Positions 7,851-17,015 of a DNA stretch of 64,000 bases are shown here, piece after piece (position 1 is the stretch's first letter; each line of letters opens with the position of its first letter). Below the pieces are notes generated by a model. It made no database searches. It was given only the letters and a program-made list of their open reading frames with translations, and was not told the DNA's origin. Source of the stretch: an uncultured Flavobacteriales bacterium (GTDB taxonomy: Bacteria > Bacteroidota > Bacteroidia > Flavobacteriales > BACL11); contig CALSUJ010000001.1 of the NCBI GenBank assembly GCA_943789505.1, positions 434,001-498,000 on the forward strand, given 5' to 3'. Made by a program: the position numbers and the translations under genes.

Positions 7851-9085
7851 AATTATTAACGAAAACTTCTCTTAATTTTATTTCGGCTTCCGTCATTTTT
7901 TTTCTTCTTGGAAGTGTCGCTATGTATTTTTCAGTGCGTAACATCATAGCTGAGGATTTGCAAAACCGTTTGTTACAACAGCAAAAGGATTTTTTTTATA
8001 ATGCTGATCAAAATAATCTTACTGACTTATCGTCCAAATTAGTATTTATTAAAATTACCGATAAAGAAATAATATATTCTTTTTCAGATACTGTCTTAAT
8101 CGTAAATGATTCCTATATTCTATATCGAAAACTGCAATTTCCTTATTTGAAAGATGAACAATATTATAATGTAAGTATCTTGAAAAACCAAAGCCAAAGT
8201 GATTCACTGATCAAAAAAATAGTAATTATGAATGTAGGTTTTGCTATGCTCTTTTTCCTAATTATGTTTTTTGTGAATAGGCATTCTATCAAAAGTGCGC
8301 TTAGTGTTTTCTATAGTACTATACGTAAATTAGAGGATTTTGAACTTAGCAAATTACAAACATTAACCCTTGAAACTGCTGAGGTTCAAGAGATAAAAAA
8401 ACTGAATGAAGTATTTGAGAAAATGGCTACTCAAATTTATAATGATTTTGAAGCTCAGAAAGAATATACTGAAAATGTATCGCATGAATTGCAAACGCCT
8501 TTAGCAATTATTAGTTACAAAGCAGATGAGCTAATGCAGGCAGATAATCTTTCCAAAGAACAGCTGGAGCAATTGGGACTACTTTTGGAAACGACCAACC
8601 GACTATCTAAAATCAATCAAGCACTTATTTTCCTTACCAAAATTGACAATCGTTTTTATACACAGGGATCATCCTTTTCTTTAAATGATTTAATTAAGGA
8701 AAAACTACAAATTTTTGAGACTGCGATTCAAGAAAAAAATTTGAAGTTGGAACTAGATTTATTAGATATTACTCAAATTTATATGAATCCTTATTTGGCA
8801 GAAACCTTAATTATTAACCTTATTAAAAATGCAATTATACATAATTCAAATGGAGGTTTGTTGCGTATTCATTTAAGTAATAATATCTTGAGTATTTCTA
8901 ATAGTGGCTCTCCACTTTCATTGCCTGAAAAGGATATCTTTAAAAGATTTTCAAGAAGTGAGAATAGTAAAAATAATCTTGGTATTGGGCTTTCAATTGT
9001 GCATAGGATTTGTGAATTGTACACTTTCAAAATTACTTATACTTATGCTAGTGTACATCAATTTAAAATAATTTTTAAAAAATAA
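7847..9085 (+). CDS. Sensor histidine kinase
   Basis: 412 residues: TM1 ~10-30, a ~95-residue periplasmic domain without cysteines, TM2 ~123-143, then a linker with no obvious HAMP domain. The dimerisation box YTENVSHELQTPLAII has the phospho-accepting His213; the N box is NLIKNAIIHN and the G box NNLGIGLSIVHRI. The kinase core is complete. Start overlaps the regulator stop as ATGA. Because it heads a run of persulfide and sulfite genes, it probably senses a sulfur or redox signal; this is inference from the operon. Confidence 0.9.
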   Translation: MKLLTKTSLNFISASVIFFLLGSVAMYFSVRNIIAEDLQNRLLQQQKDFFYNADQNNLTDLSSKLVFIKITDKEIIYSFSDTVLIVNDSYILYRKLQFPYLKDEQYYNVSILKNQSQSDSLIKKIVIMNVGFAMLFFLIMFFVNRHSIKSALSVFYSTIRKLEDFELSKLQTLTLETAEVQEIKKLNEVFEKMATQIYNDFEAQKEYTENVSHELQTPLAIISYKADELMQADNLSKEQLEQLGLLLETTNRLSKINQALIFLTKIDNRFYTQGSSFSLNDLIKEKLQIFETAIQEKNLKLELDLLDITQIYMNPYLAETLIINLIKNAIIHNSNGGLLRIHLSNNILSISNSGSPLSLPEKDIFKRFSRSENSKNNLGIGLSIVHRICELYTFKITYTYASVHQFKIIFKK

Positions 9086-9088
9086 ATA

Positions 9089-9364
9089 ATGAATATACAA
9101 GAATTAATTAACAACACAGCAACTACTATTGTTGACGTGAGAACAGAGATTGAATTTGAAGAAGGAAATGTAGTAGGGTCAATAAATATCCCTTTACATA
9201 ATATAATTGAAAAGGTTGAGGAATTAAAGGCAATGCAGCCTTTAGTTTTATGTTGTCTTTCAGGAAATAGAAGCGGACAAGCTACAGCATTTTTACAAGC
9301 TCAGGGTTGTGATAATGTACATAATGGAGGGGGTTGGGAATTTGTAGATGCTCAAAAACGATAA
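9089..9364 (+). CDS. Single-domain rhodanese (sulfurtransferase)
   Basis: 91 residues forming one rhodanese domain: TIVDVRTEIEFEEGNVVGSINIP at the N-terminal strand and active loop CCLSGNRSG, in which Cys56 is the expected persulfide-carrying nucleophile (CxSGxRS pattern; Cys55 adjacent). The C-terminal NGGGWEF corresponds to the usual GGxxxW. Cytoplasmic, with no signal peptide. It lies 3 nt after the kinase gene and runs into the TauE-type gene, so it probably passes sulfane sulfur within this pathway. Confidence 0.88.
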   Translation: MNIQELINNTATTIVDVRTEIEFEEGNVVGSINIPLHNIIEKVEELKAMQPLVLCCLSGNRSGQATAFLQAQGCDNVHNGGGWEFVDAQKR

Positions 9365-9369
9365 TATCT

Positions 9370-10167
9370 TTGGAAACCTTTAATATATTAGGTGTTATTG
9401 GAGCGCTACTAATTGGTGTAGTCCTTGGTATAACAGGAGGTGGAGGTTCTATTTTAACGGTTCCTATTCTTGTTTATCTCTTAGGGGTTATGCCTATTAC
9501 TGCAACTGCTTATTCATTATTTATTGTAGGTACAACTGCATTGTTTGGTACATTCCGTAATATGATGAAACGAATGATTGATTTTCGTGTTGCTTTTGTG
9601 TTTTCAATTCCGGCATTTATTGCAGTTTATATAGCTCGTAAGTTAATTATCCCTTCAATACCTACTATTATTTTTACAGTTCAAGACTTTGTTTTAACTA
9701 AGGATTTGGCTGTAATGATTTTCTTTGCATTTATTATGTTTTTTGCTGGAATTTCTATGATAAGAACAAGCAAGAATATTACGGTTAAAAAAGTTAGTGA
9801 ATTTAACTACTTTATTATAATTATTGAAGGTTTTGTAGTTGGAATTCTTACTGGTCTTGTAGGAGCAGGTGGAGGTTTCTTAATCATTCCTGCCTTAGTA
9901 TTATTTGCTAATTTACCAATGAAAAGGGCAGTAGCGACCTCTCTTATGATTATTTCCATAAAATCATTAATTGGTTTTTTAGGTGATATTGGAAATATTG
10001 AAATTGATTGGGAATTTCTGCTTATGTTTTCAATATTATCTATTATTGGAATTATTATTGGAATTTATCTTAGTAATTTTATTGACGGAAAAAAAATTAA
10101 AAAAGCTTTTGGTTGGTTTGTACTAGTCATGGCAATATATATTATATATAAAGAAATACTATTTTAA
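9370..10167 (+). CDS. TauE/SafE-family membrane exporter (sulfite/sulfonate)
   Basis: Polytopic protein with about eight membrane helices and the two TauE/SafE half-repeats, each with a glycine-rich turn: GITGGGGSILTVPIL and GLVGAGGGFLIIPAL. I place the start at TTG 9370 (product begins LETFNILGVIGALLIG), 5 nt after the rhodanese stop. The alternative ATG at 9334 would overlap the rhodanese gene and add an unlikely MGICRCSKTIIS leader, though it cannot be excluded. In persulfide-oxidation operons such transporters remove the sulfite made by the dioxygenase, and the dioxygenase gene starts one base downstream here. Confidence 0.85.
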   Translation: METFNILGVIGALLIGVVLGITGGGGSILTVPILVYLLGVMPITATAYSLFIVGTTALFGTFRNMMKRMIDFRVAFVFSIPAFIAVYIARKLIIPSIPTIIFTVQDFVLTKDLAVMIFFAFIMFFAGISMIRTSKNITVKKVSEFNYFIIIIEGFVVGILTGLVGAGGGFLIIPALVLFANLPMKRAVATSLMIISIKSLIGFLGDIGNIEIDWEFLLMFSILSIIGIIIGIYLSNFIDGKKIKKAFGWFVLVMAIYIIYKEILF

Positions 10168-10168
10168 A

Positions 10169-11572
10169 ATGAAAGTAGAACAAATTTATACAAGTTGTTT
10201 AGCCCAGGGTGCTTATTACATTGAAAGTAATGGCCAGGCTGCGGTGATTGATCCTTTACGTGAAGTTGGGGCTTATATTGAAATGGCGGCAGAAAGAGGA
10301 GCTAAAATTAAATATGTTTTTGAAACACATTTTCATGCTGACTTTGTAAGTGGACACCTTAGCTTGGCAAAAAAAACAGGAGCTCAAATTGTATTTGGAC
10401 CTACAGCAAAAACTAATTTTGAAGCTGTTATTGCTGAGGATAATCAAGTATTTGAAATAGGAAATATAAGCATCAAAGTTTTGCATACACCAGGCCACAC
10501 TATGGAAAGTTCTTGTTATTTATTAAGAGATGAAAAAGGAGAAGATAAAGCTATTTTTTCAGGAGACACCTTGTTTTTAGGTGATGTAGGTCGACCTGAT
10601 TTAGCACAAAAATCAGATTTGACTGAGCAAGATTTAGCAGGAATTTTATTTGATAGCTTAAGAAAAAAAATAATATCTTTAGCGGATGATGTAATTGTTT
10701 ATCCTGGGCATGGAGCTGGTTCGGCTTGTGGGAAAAACATGAGTAAGGAAACAATGGGGACTATTGGGCATGAAAAAGCGACTAATTATGCTTTGCGTGC
10801 TGATATGACTAAGCAAGATTTTATCAATGAACTAATAGATGGAATTTTGCCTCCACCAGCTTATTTCTCAGAAAATGTCAGGTTAAATATTGAAGGAACT
10901 TGTTCAGTTGATGTGGTTATTGAAAAAGCTATAAAGCCCGTTTCAGTAGCGGATTTTAAAGAATTTTCATCAAAGAAAAATACAATTATTTTAGATGTAC
11001 GTCATCAAAAAGAATTTGTAAAAGGGTTTATTCCAAATTCTATTTTTATTGGAATTGATGGAGGTTTTGCACCTTGGGTAGGGGCCATTATTAAAACTGT
11101 TGATACATCAATTTTATTGGTATGTGATAAGGATAGGTTGCAAGAAACAGCTACTAGATTATCACGTGTAGGTTTTGATAATATACTCGGACATTTGCAG
11201 GGTGGTATTAATGCTTGGGATGTAAATGATTTAGACACTATGCAATCTATTTCATCTGAAAATTTTGCAAGCATTTATAAGAAAAATAATGCTATTCATA
11301 TTGTTGATGTACGTAAAGCTAGCGAATACAATAGTCAGCATATTATCGGGGCTGAGTTGGCTCCTTTAGCTAACTTGGATAAGCATAATGATAAATTGAT
11401 TAAATCAAATCACAATTTTGTGCACTGCGCAGCAGGTTACCGATCAGTTATTGCTGGTTCATTGCTAAAAAAACAAGGTATCAATAATATCATTAATATT
11501 GAGGGAGGCTTTGGCGCTATTAAAGAAACAGCTATTCCTTTGTCTGATTTTATCTGTCCTACAACTTTATAA
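10169..11572 (+). CDS. Persulfide dioxygenase with two rhodanese domains (CstB/ETHE1-like)
   Basis: 467 residues. The N-terminal metallo-beta-lactamase domain (~1-250) carries THFHADF (His54, His56, Asp58), HTPGH (His110), FSGDTLF (Asp133) and YPGHG (His181). His54, His110 and Asp133 fit the mono-iron site of ETHE1-type persulfide dioxygenases. Two rhodanese domains follow. The first (~265-355) has Cys in LLVCDKDR, a non-canonical loop. The second (~365-460) has the canonical HCAAGYRS loop. The reaction expected is oxidation of a low-molecular-weight persulfide to sulfite; with BshB1 in the window the thiol could be bacillithiol (inference). Gaps to its neighbours are 1 and 3 nt. Confidence 0.9.
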   Translation: MKVEQIYTSCLAQGAYYIESNGQAAVIDPLREVGAYIEMAAERGAKIKYVFETHFHADFVSGHLSLAKKTGAQIVFGPTAKTNFEAVIAEDNQVFEIGNISIKVLHTPGHTMESSCYLLRDEKGEDKAIFSGDTLFLGDVGRPDLAQKSDLTEQDLAGILFDSLRKKIISLADDVIVYPGHGAGSACGKNMSKETMGTIGHEKATNYALRADMTKQDFINELIDGILPPPAYFSENVRLNIEGTCSVDVVIEKAIKPVSVADFKEFSSKKNTIILDVRHQKEFVKGFIPNSIFIGIDGGFAPWVGAIIKTVDTSILLVCDKDRLQETATRLSRVGFDNILGHLQGGINAWDVNDLDTMQSISSENFASIYKKNNAIHIVDVRKASEYNSQHIIGAELAPLANLDKHNDKLIKSNHNFVHCAAGYRSVIAGSLLKKQGINNIINIEGGFGAIKETAIPLSDFICPTTL

Positions 11573-11575
11573 AAT

Positions 11576-12184
11576 ATGGGTAAGGAGCATTGGGAAAATA
11601 TTTACGCAACTAAAGGTATGAAAGAAGTAAGTTGGTTTCAAAAAGCCCCTACAACTTCTTTGGAATTAATTAATCAAGTTGCTAAAAATAAGCAGGACGC
11701 AATTATTGATATTGGAGGTGGTGATGGATTTTTGGTTGATAATTTACTTAGATTAGGGTATACTGATATTACAGTTTTAGATATTTCCAAAAATGCAATT
11801 GATAGAGCCAAAAAACGATTAGGCAAGTTGTCTGAAAAAGTAAAATGGTTAGTAGTTGACATTACTGAATTTATCCCTAATAAAGAGTATGTCATTTGGC
11901 ATGATAGAGCAGTGTTTCATTTCTTAACGGAACAGCAAGACAAAGAAAATTATCGTAAATTACTGAATACATCTGTTAGCGATTATTTTATTTTAGCTAC
12001 TTTCTCAGATCAGGGGCCAAATAAGTGTAGTGGATTGGAAATTTGTAACTATACTAAACAGGATATTCAAGCTTTTTTCTCTTTAAATTTCAGAATGATA
12101 CGCTCCTTTAAGTACAATCATGCAACCCCATTTGGTTCGTACCAGAATTTTATATTTTCAGTCTTTAATAAGATGAACGAATAA
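11576..12184 (+). CDS. Class I SAM-dependent methyltransferase
   Basis: 202 residues. The SAM-binding motif I is AIIDIGGGDGFLVDNLL (~42-58), motif II is DITVLDISKNAIDRAKKRL and a later block reads IWHDRAVFHFLT. The C-terminal GPNKCSGLEICNYT resembles a subgroup of small methyltransferases with a GPxxCSGL block. The substrate is unknown. As last gene of the persulfide operon (3 nt gap) it could methylate a thiol, sulfide or a metalloid, but nothing in the sequence proves this. No DNA- or RNA-binding extension is present. Confidence 0.8.
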   Translation: MGKEHWENIYATKGMKEVSWFQKAPTTSLELINQVAKNKQDAIIDIGGGDGFLVDNLLRLGYTDITVLDISKNAIDRAKKRLGKLSEKVKWLVVDITEFIPNKEYVIWHDRAVFHFLTEQQDKENYRKLLNTSVSDYFILATFSDQGPNKCSGLEICNYTKQDIQAFFSLNFRMIRSFKYNHATPFGSYQNFIFSVFNKMNE

Positions 12185-12233
12185 GAATTTATTTTTTATT
12201 GTTTAAAATAGATAAATAACACAGATATTGTTA

Positions 12234-12241
12234 TATTTTTG
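12234..12241 (+). promoter_or_regulatory. -7 promoter box for the T9SS protein gene
   Basis: TATTTTTG, a perfect TAnnTTTG match 20 nt before the ATG at 12262. It starts a new transcription unit after the methyltransferase gene. Confidence 0.5.
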
Positions 12242-12261
12242 TAACACTTAAATTTAAAACA

Positions 12262-14286
12262 ATGAAGAAGTTATATTTCACATTAGGGCTGTCAATGCTA
12301 TCCTTTTTTGCTTTTGCGCAATGTCCAACAGGGCAAACTGAAGTTACCATTGATGTAGGTGCAGATAACTATGGATATGAAATTTATTGGGAATTAGCAC
12401 CTACAGGAAGTAATTGTGGTAGTACAGCAATACTTTTTTCAGGTGGAAGTTCTGCTGTTGGCTGTAATGCTAATAATGTAAATTCTGGAGGCTATTCTAG
12501 TAATACTGTAATTTATGAAGGTCCTTGGTGCTTAACGGATGGAGCTAGTTATGATATTATATCACGTGATGGTTATGGTGATGGAGGTGCTAATTTTGTG
12601 ACTAATATTGGATCTTGGCCTATGTATACTTTTAGTGCAGTTTCGGGTAGTGAAACTTTTACTTTTTCCGTAGTCCCTCCTGCTGCAATTGATGGGGCAA
12701 TGTTGGAAATTAAAACTCCATCATATGTTAAAGTTGGTAACATTAATTTAGAAGCAAAAATTAAAAACTTGGGTTCTAACACAATTAATTCTATGGATGT
12801 TAGCTATACGATTAATGGGGGTAATACTGTTACACAGAATTTATTCGGATTGAATATCTATGCACTTACATCATATGATTTTATTCACCCTACAACTTGG
12901 GTGCCAGCTTCAACAGGAGCTTACTCTGTTGAATTATGGATTTCCAATATTAATGGACAGGGAGTAGATGCAGTCCCTTCTAATGACAATTTGGTAAAAA
13001 CAATTAATATAAAGGATCCTATTCCAAATATTATTCCTTCTTATACTTCAATTAACAATACATTTACTTATGAAGTGATAGTAAACTCTATTAATCAAAT
13101 TGATCAACCAAGAGATTTAGATTTTCATCCAAATGGTGATTTATGGATTACAAATACAGGAACTGAAAACTCTGGAGGTAGTACGGTAAAAGTGATAAAT
13201 CCTGCGATGGCTTCTCAAAGTTCACTTTGGGAGCAAGATGGTAATGCATGGCACTTTATGTCTTTGCCTTCAGCAATTGCATTTAGTGATAATGGAAATT
13301 TTGCAACTTCAACATCTGTTTTAGATGCCAATCATGGTGGAAATCAATTTACAGGCCCTACATTATGGTCTTCAGATCCTTTGATTTATGCTAAAGATGC
13401 AGGTCCTGGAACTAATGGATCTCATTTAGATATGTTACATGCAAGTCCATACTCAATGGGAATTGCTTCTGAAAAAGATAATATTTTTTGGGTTTATGAT
13501 GATTATAGTAATGATATAGTTCGTTATGATTTTGCAGCAGATCATGGTCCCGGTAATTCTGATCATGATGATGGTGAGCTAATAAGATATCAAGGAATGG
13601 GACTTAGCGCTATTAATCATGATATTGTAAATCATTTAGTATTAGATGGTGAAAAAAAGTGGTTATATTTTGTAGATGGAGGAAATCAAAGAATATTGCG
13701 ATTAGATATTACAACTGGAACTGCTACTAATGCACCATCTTCATTTTTACAACAAGAAACTCTTGCTTCATATCAAAAAATGACTGGATTTGCTTGGGAA
13801 GAAGTAGTAATAACAGGTTTAGTTGAGCCTGCAGGAATTGATATTATTGGCAATAGTTTAGTGGTTACTGACCATAGTAATGGTGATATTGTTTTTTATA
13901 ATGTGAATTCTATTCCTGCTCTTGAAATTGGAAGAATACAAACCAATGAGCCAGGAATTATGGGTGCTGTAATAGGTCCTAATGGAAAGCTTTGGTATGC
14001 TAATGCAAACTTAAATAAGGTTGTAAAAATTGAACCTTCAACTGTTATTATTTCAGATGTTGAAGAAAGTCAATTCGTTTTAAATGTAAACCGTATTTTT
14101 CCTAATCCGGTTTTAAATACCTTAAATTTTACTTCAACAGCTAATTTTGTGGAAATATTTGATTTAAATGGTAAATTAATTTTAACAGTAAACAATAATG
14201 CAAATACTATTGATGTTAGTATGCTTGAAGAAGGAGTTTACTTTATTGATGTGGATGGTATTAAATCAAAATTCATAAAATATTAA
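12262..14286 (+). CDS. Secreted beta-propeller protein with T9SS sorting domain
   Basis: 674 residues. Signal peptide 1-19 (FFAFAQ). The N-terminal region (~20-135) has a DNYGYEIYWEL motif and an Asp/Gly-rich SRDGYGDGG loop, possibly calcium binding, as in other T9SS proteins. A CARDB-like Ig segment follows at ~140-250, then an NHL-like propeller (~270-590) with repeated PRDLDFHPNGDLWITN, VEPAGIDIIGNSLVVTDHSNGDIVFY and NGKLWYANANLNKVVKIEP. The last ~75 residues are a type A sorting domain (RIFPNPVLNTLNF ... LEEGVYFIDV). It is expected at the cell surface or secreted. Enzyme activity is unknown. It ends 1 nt before the Cys-rich gene, so it may be co-transcribed with the copper-type locus. Confidence 0.85.
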   Translation: MKKLYFTLGLSMLSFFAFAQCPTGQTEVTIDVGADNYGYEIYWELAPTGSNCGSTAILFSGGSSAVGCNANNVNSGGYSSNTVIYEGPWCLTDGASYDIISRDGYGDGGANFVTNIGSWPMYTFSAVSGSETFTFSVVPPAAIDGAMLEIKTPSYVKVGNINLEAKIKNLGSNTINSMDVSYTINGGNTVTQNLFGLNIYALTSYDFIHPTTWVPASTGAYSVELWISNINGQGVDAVPSNDNLVKTINIKDPIPNIIPSYTSINNTFTYEVIVNSINQIDQPRDLDFHPNGDLWITNTGTENSGGSTVKVINPAMASQSSLWEQDGNAWHFMSLPSAIAFSDNGNFATSTSVLDANHGGNQFTGPTLWSSDPLIYAKDAGPGTNGSHLDMLHASPYSMGIASEKDNIFWVYDDYSNDIVRYDFAADHGPGNSDHDDGELIRYQGMGLSAINHDIVNHLVLDGEKKWLYFVDGGNQRILRLDITTGTATNAPSSFLQQETLASYQKMTGFAWEEVVITGLVEPAGIDIIGNSLVVTDHSNGDIVFYNVNSIPALEIGRIQTNEPGIMGAVIGPNGKLWYANANLNKVVKIEPSTVIISDVEESQFVLNVNRIFPNPVLNTLNFTSTANFVEIFDLNGKLILTVNNNANTIDVSMLEEGVYFIDVDGIKSKFIKY

Positions 14287-14287
14287 C

Positions 14288-14746
14288 ATGAAGTTGAAAG
14301 AAATATTCAAAGTTGTTTTTTCTATTGTGATGGCAGTATTTATACTGTCTCTTTCAATGGGAATGAATATTTCCAAAATGAAATGTGATGAAGATGGAAG
14401 TGTGTACTTAGGTACTGAAGTTCCTTCTTGTAGTGTGGAAAATGAAGTGGTTTGTAATAAGAAACAGGAGAAAGTGTCTTGTTGTATGATTGAGATTCAA
14501 AAATCATGTTGCCCTGAAACTAATGATAAATCCTGTGCAAGTAGTACCCAAAATATTCATTATAATTTTGAAACTATATTAACTGTTCTTGAACTTGATT
14601 TTTCAGAAAAATCTAGTTTGCTTCCTTTCTTCAATTCGTATGATAGTAAATCATATTTTGTAAAAGTTAATAATTATTTTAGTGGTATACCACCACCAAA
14701 ACTGAACAAACCCCAATTAGCTCAAATACAATCATTTTTAATATAG
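14288..14746 (+). CDS. Small Cys-rich protein, HYC_CC_PP-like
   Basis: 152 residues: N-terminal hydrophobic segment (~8-28), then a cysteine-rich part with MKCDEDG, CSVENEVVCNKK, CC and SCCPE, and a C-terminal IPPPKL. This matches in outline the small Bacteroidota proteins called HYC_CC_PP (after their motifs), which precede TonB receptors in heavy-metal loci; here the first motif reads KMKC instead of HYC. At least 9 Cys are present. It is probably exported or membrane anchored. It begins 1 nt after the T9SS gene and 45 nt before the receptor gene. Metal binding is inferred. Confidence 0.7.
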   Translation: MKLKEIFKVVFSIVMAVFILSLSMGMNISKMKCDEDGSVYLGTEVPSCSVENEVVCNKKQEKVSCCMIEIQKSCCPETNDKSCASSTQNIHYNFETILTVLELDFSEKSSLLPFFNSYDSKSYFVKVNNYFSGIPPPKLNKPQLAQIQSFLI

Positions 14747-14791
14747 GATTAACTCTTGTTTAACTAGAGTTTAAATTTTATAAAATAAAAA

Positions 14792-16996
14792 ATGAAAGAG
14801 ATAATAATTATTGCATTAGTGATTATTGCAAGTTTAAATACAAAAGCACAAAATCAAACTATTGGAAAGGTTGTTGAAGTAGTAAAAGATGGTTCAGAGC
14901 TTCCAATTCCTGGAGCTAATGTGTATTGGGAAGGCACTACGATTGGTGCAGCTACTAAAGGAGATGGGAATTTCTCAATTGTTGAACCAATTGCATTTCC
15001 TGCAACTATTGTAGTGAGTTTTGTGGGCTATCAACATTACACTCAGCTTATAGAGGCTAATACTCAACTTAAGATATACCTTACTCCATCCCTTGAACTA
15101 AAAGAGGTAAAAGTAAAGGGAAAGGTCAATACAACTAAGTTTTCTACAGTTAACTCTATTAATATGCAAACCCTTTCAACTGGAGAGCTAGAAAAGGCTG
15201 CCTGTTGTAATCTTTCTGAAAGTTTTAGTACTAACGCTACAGTTGATGTTAATTTTACTGATGCTGTCTCGGGAGCTAAGAAAATTCAAATGTTAGGTTT
15301 GGATGGAGCTTATACTCAGATAACCCAAGAAAACATGCCATTAATAAGAGGAATTTCCTCAGCTTATGGTCTAAGTTATGTACCCGGTACTTGGATAGAG
15401 TCAATTCAGATTATAAAGGGAAGTGGTTCAGTTGTAAATGGTTTTGAATCCTTTGCCGGGCAGATTAATTTAGAATATTATAAACCAGAATCAGCTCCTA
15501 AATTATTTTGGAATGGCTATACTAATTCAGAGGGAAAATTAGAAAATAATCTGTTATTTGCTAAAAAATCAGGAGCTTGGAAAAGTAATCTGTTTACACA
15601 TGTTTCTTATTTTGATAAAGAGGTTGATCATAATAAGGATAATTTTATGGATATGCCAAAAGTAACTCAAGTCAATGTGCTTAATAGATGGGAATATAAG
15701 GATAAAAATTATCACATTGGTTTTACAGCAAGAGCACTAACTGAAGATAGAGAAGGAGGAACTGTTAAAAAAAGAGTTGATAATAATCCGTATTCAGTAA
15801 ATATTCAAAATGATTTATTAGAATTTACATCAAAAATTGGAGTCATACAACCAAACTCTCCTGGTAAAAGTGCAGGTTTGCAAACGTCTTTCAGAAGGCA
15901 TAATCAAACAGCTATTTTTGGAGAAAATAATTATAAAGGTTTACAGGAAAGTGCATATTTTAATCTTATCAGACAAACTTATATTGGCAGTACTAACCAT
16001 AAATTGAAATATGGAACAAGTTATTATGCGGATAGATATACCGAAAGTTTTTCAGGCCATATTGATACTGATTTTACGGATAACGTAAGAGTAGATTTGA
16101 TGCCAGGTGTTTTTTCAGAGTATTCTTACAAGTGGGGTGAAAGTTTTAATTTGACAGCAGGAATGCGTGCAGATTATTACAATCATTCTGAAGAAATAAA
16201 TTATCTACCAAGGTTAAATATGAAATATAATCCAACAGAAAAAATGGCAATTCGCTTTTCAGCAGGAAAGGCTTTTCGTATAGCTAATGTATTTGTTGAA
16301 AATGCTTCTTTTTTAGCTTCTAATAGAAAAATTTCAGTTGGTAATTTAAAGCCTGAGATTGCTTGGAATTATGGAGCGAACATTACGTATTGTTTTTATC
16401 TATTTGGAAGAGAAGGTACAATTAATGCAGATGCATATCGTACTGATTTTGAAAATCAAATTGTGGTTGATATTGAAAATCAAAATGAGTTATCGTTTTA
16501 TAATTTAGAAGGAGATTCCTATGCAACTAGTATGCAATTGGATTTTGCTTATGAATTGTTTGATCGTTTTGATGTAAAGATGGCCTATAAGATAAATGAT
16601 GTGAAAAGCACGTATTCTGGAGATGGAGAAACTAAAGAAACTCCGCTTACTCCAAAAGATAGGGCATTATTGAATCTTGCTTATGCTACTAATTTTGATA
16701 AATGGATATTTGATGTTACGGCAAACAATATAGGTGAGAGTAGGATTCCTGAACATAAGGATATAGCAAAAAAGTATTCTGAATCTTTTTATCTTTACAA
16801 TACTCAAATAACTAAAAAGTTCCGGAAATTTGATGTATATCTAGGAGCAGAGAATTTACTGGGTTATACTCAAGATAACCCAATAATTGATTCTGAAAAT
16901 CCAACTTCATCTTCATCAGCTTTTGATGCTTCATTAATTTATGCGCCCATTAATGGTAGAATGATATATGCAGGATTTCGATTTAAAATTAAATAA
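14792..16996 (+). CDS. TonB-dependent receptor of heavy-metal (copper) type
   Basis: 734 residues: signal peptide 1-19, carboxypeptidase-like regulatory domain at ~25-110 (GKVVEVVKDGSELPIPGANVYW ... VVSFVGYQ), plug domain at ~125-235 containing EKAACCNLSESFSTN and GSGSVVNGFESFAGQINLEY, then a beta-barrel. The Cys-Cys in the plug (AACCNLSESF) and the flanking Cys-rich and HMA-like genes are the hallmark of a Bacteroidota receptor group associated with copper or other heavy metals. The HMA-like gene follows 19 nt downstream. Whether it imports a metallophore or metal is unknown. Confidence 0.85.
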   Translation: MKEIIIIALVIIASLNTKAQNQTIGKVVEVVKDGSELPIPGANVYWEGTTIGAATKGDGNFSIVEPIAFPATIVVSFVGYQHYTQLIEANTQLKIYLTPSLELKEVKVKGKVNTTKFSTVNSINMQTLSTGELEKAACCNLSESFSTNATVDVNFTDAVSGAKKIQMLGLDGAYTQITQENMPLIRGISSAYGLSYVPGTWIESIQIIKGSGSVVNGFESFAGQINLEYYKPESAPKLFWNGYTNSEGKLENNLLFAKKSGAWKSNLFTHVSYFDKEVDHNKDNFMDMPKVTQVNVLNRWEYKDKNYHIGFTARALTEDREGGTVKKRVDNNPYSVNIQNDLLEFTSKIGVIQPNSPGKSAGLQTSFRRHNQTAIFGENNYKGLQESAYFNLIRQTYIGSTNHKLKYGTSYYADRYTESFSGHIDTDFTDNVRVDLMPGVFSEYSYKWGESFNLTAGMRADYYNHSEEINYLPRLNMKYNPTEKMAIRFSAGKAFRIANVFVENASFLASNRKISVGNLKPEIAWNYGANITYCFYLFGREGTINADAYRTDFENQIVVDIENQNELSFYNLEGDSYATSMQLDFAYELFDRFDVKMAYKINDVKSTYSGDGETKETPLTPKDRALLNLAYATNFDKWIFDVTANNIGESRIPEHKDIAKKYSESFYLYNTQITKKFRKFDVYLGAENLLGYTQDNPIIDSENPTSSSSAFDASLIYAPINGRMIYAGFRFKIK

Positions 16997-17015
16997 TAAT
17001 TAAATAAATAATAAC

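Noticed and set aside
9334-9369. ATG start for the TauE-type exporter inside the rhodanese gene
   Set aside because: It would add a charged Cys-containing leader before the first membrane helix that does not fit the family; TTG 9370 is preferred though rare in this phylum.
14747-14791. Terminator between the Cys-rich gene and the copper-type receptor gene
   Set aside because: Only a six-base AACTCT/AGAGTT stem without a proper T-run; more likely a weak attenuator at best, so the genes are treated as one unit.
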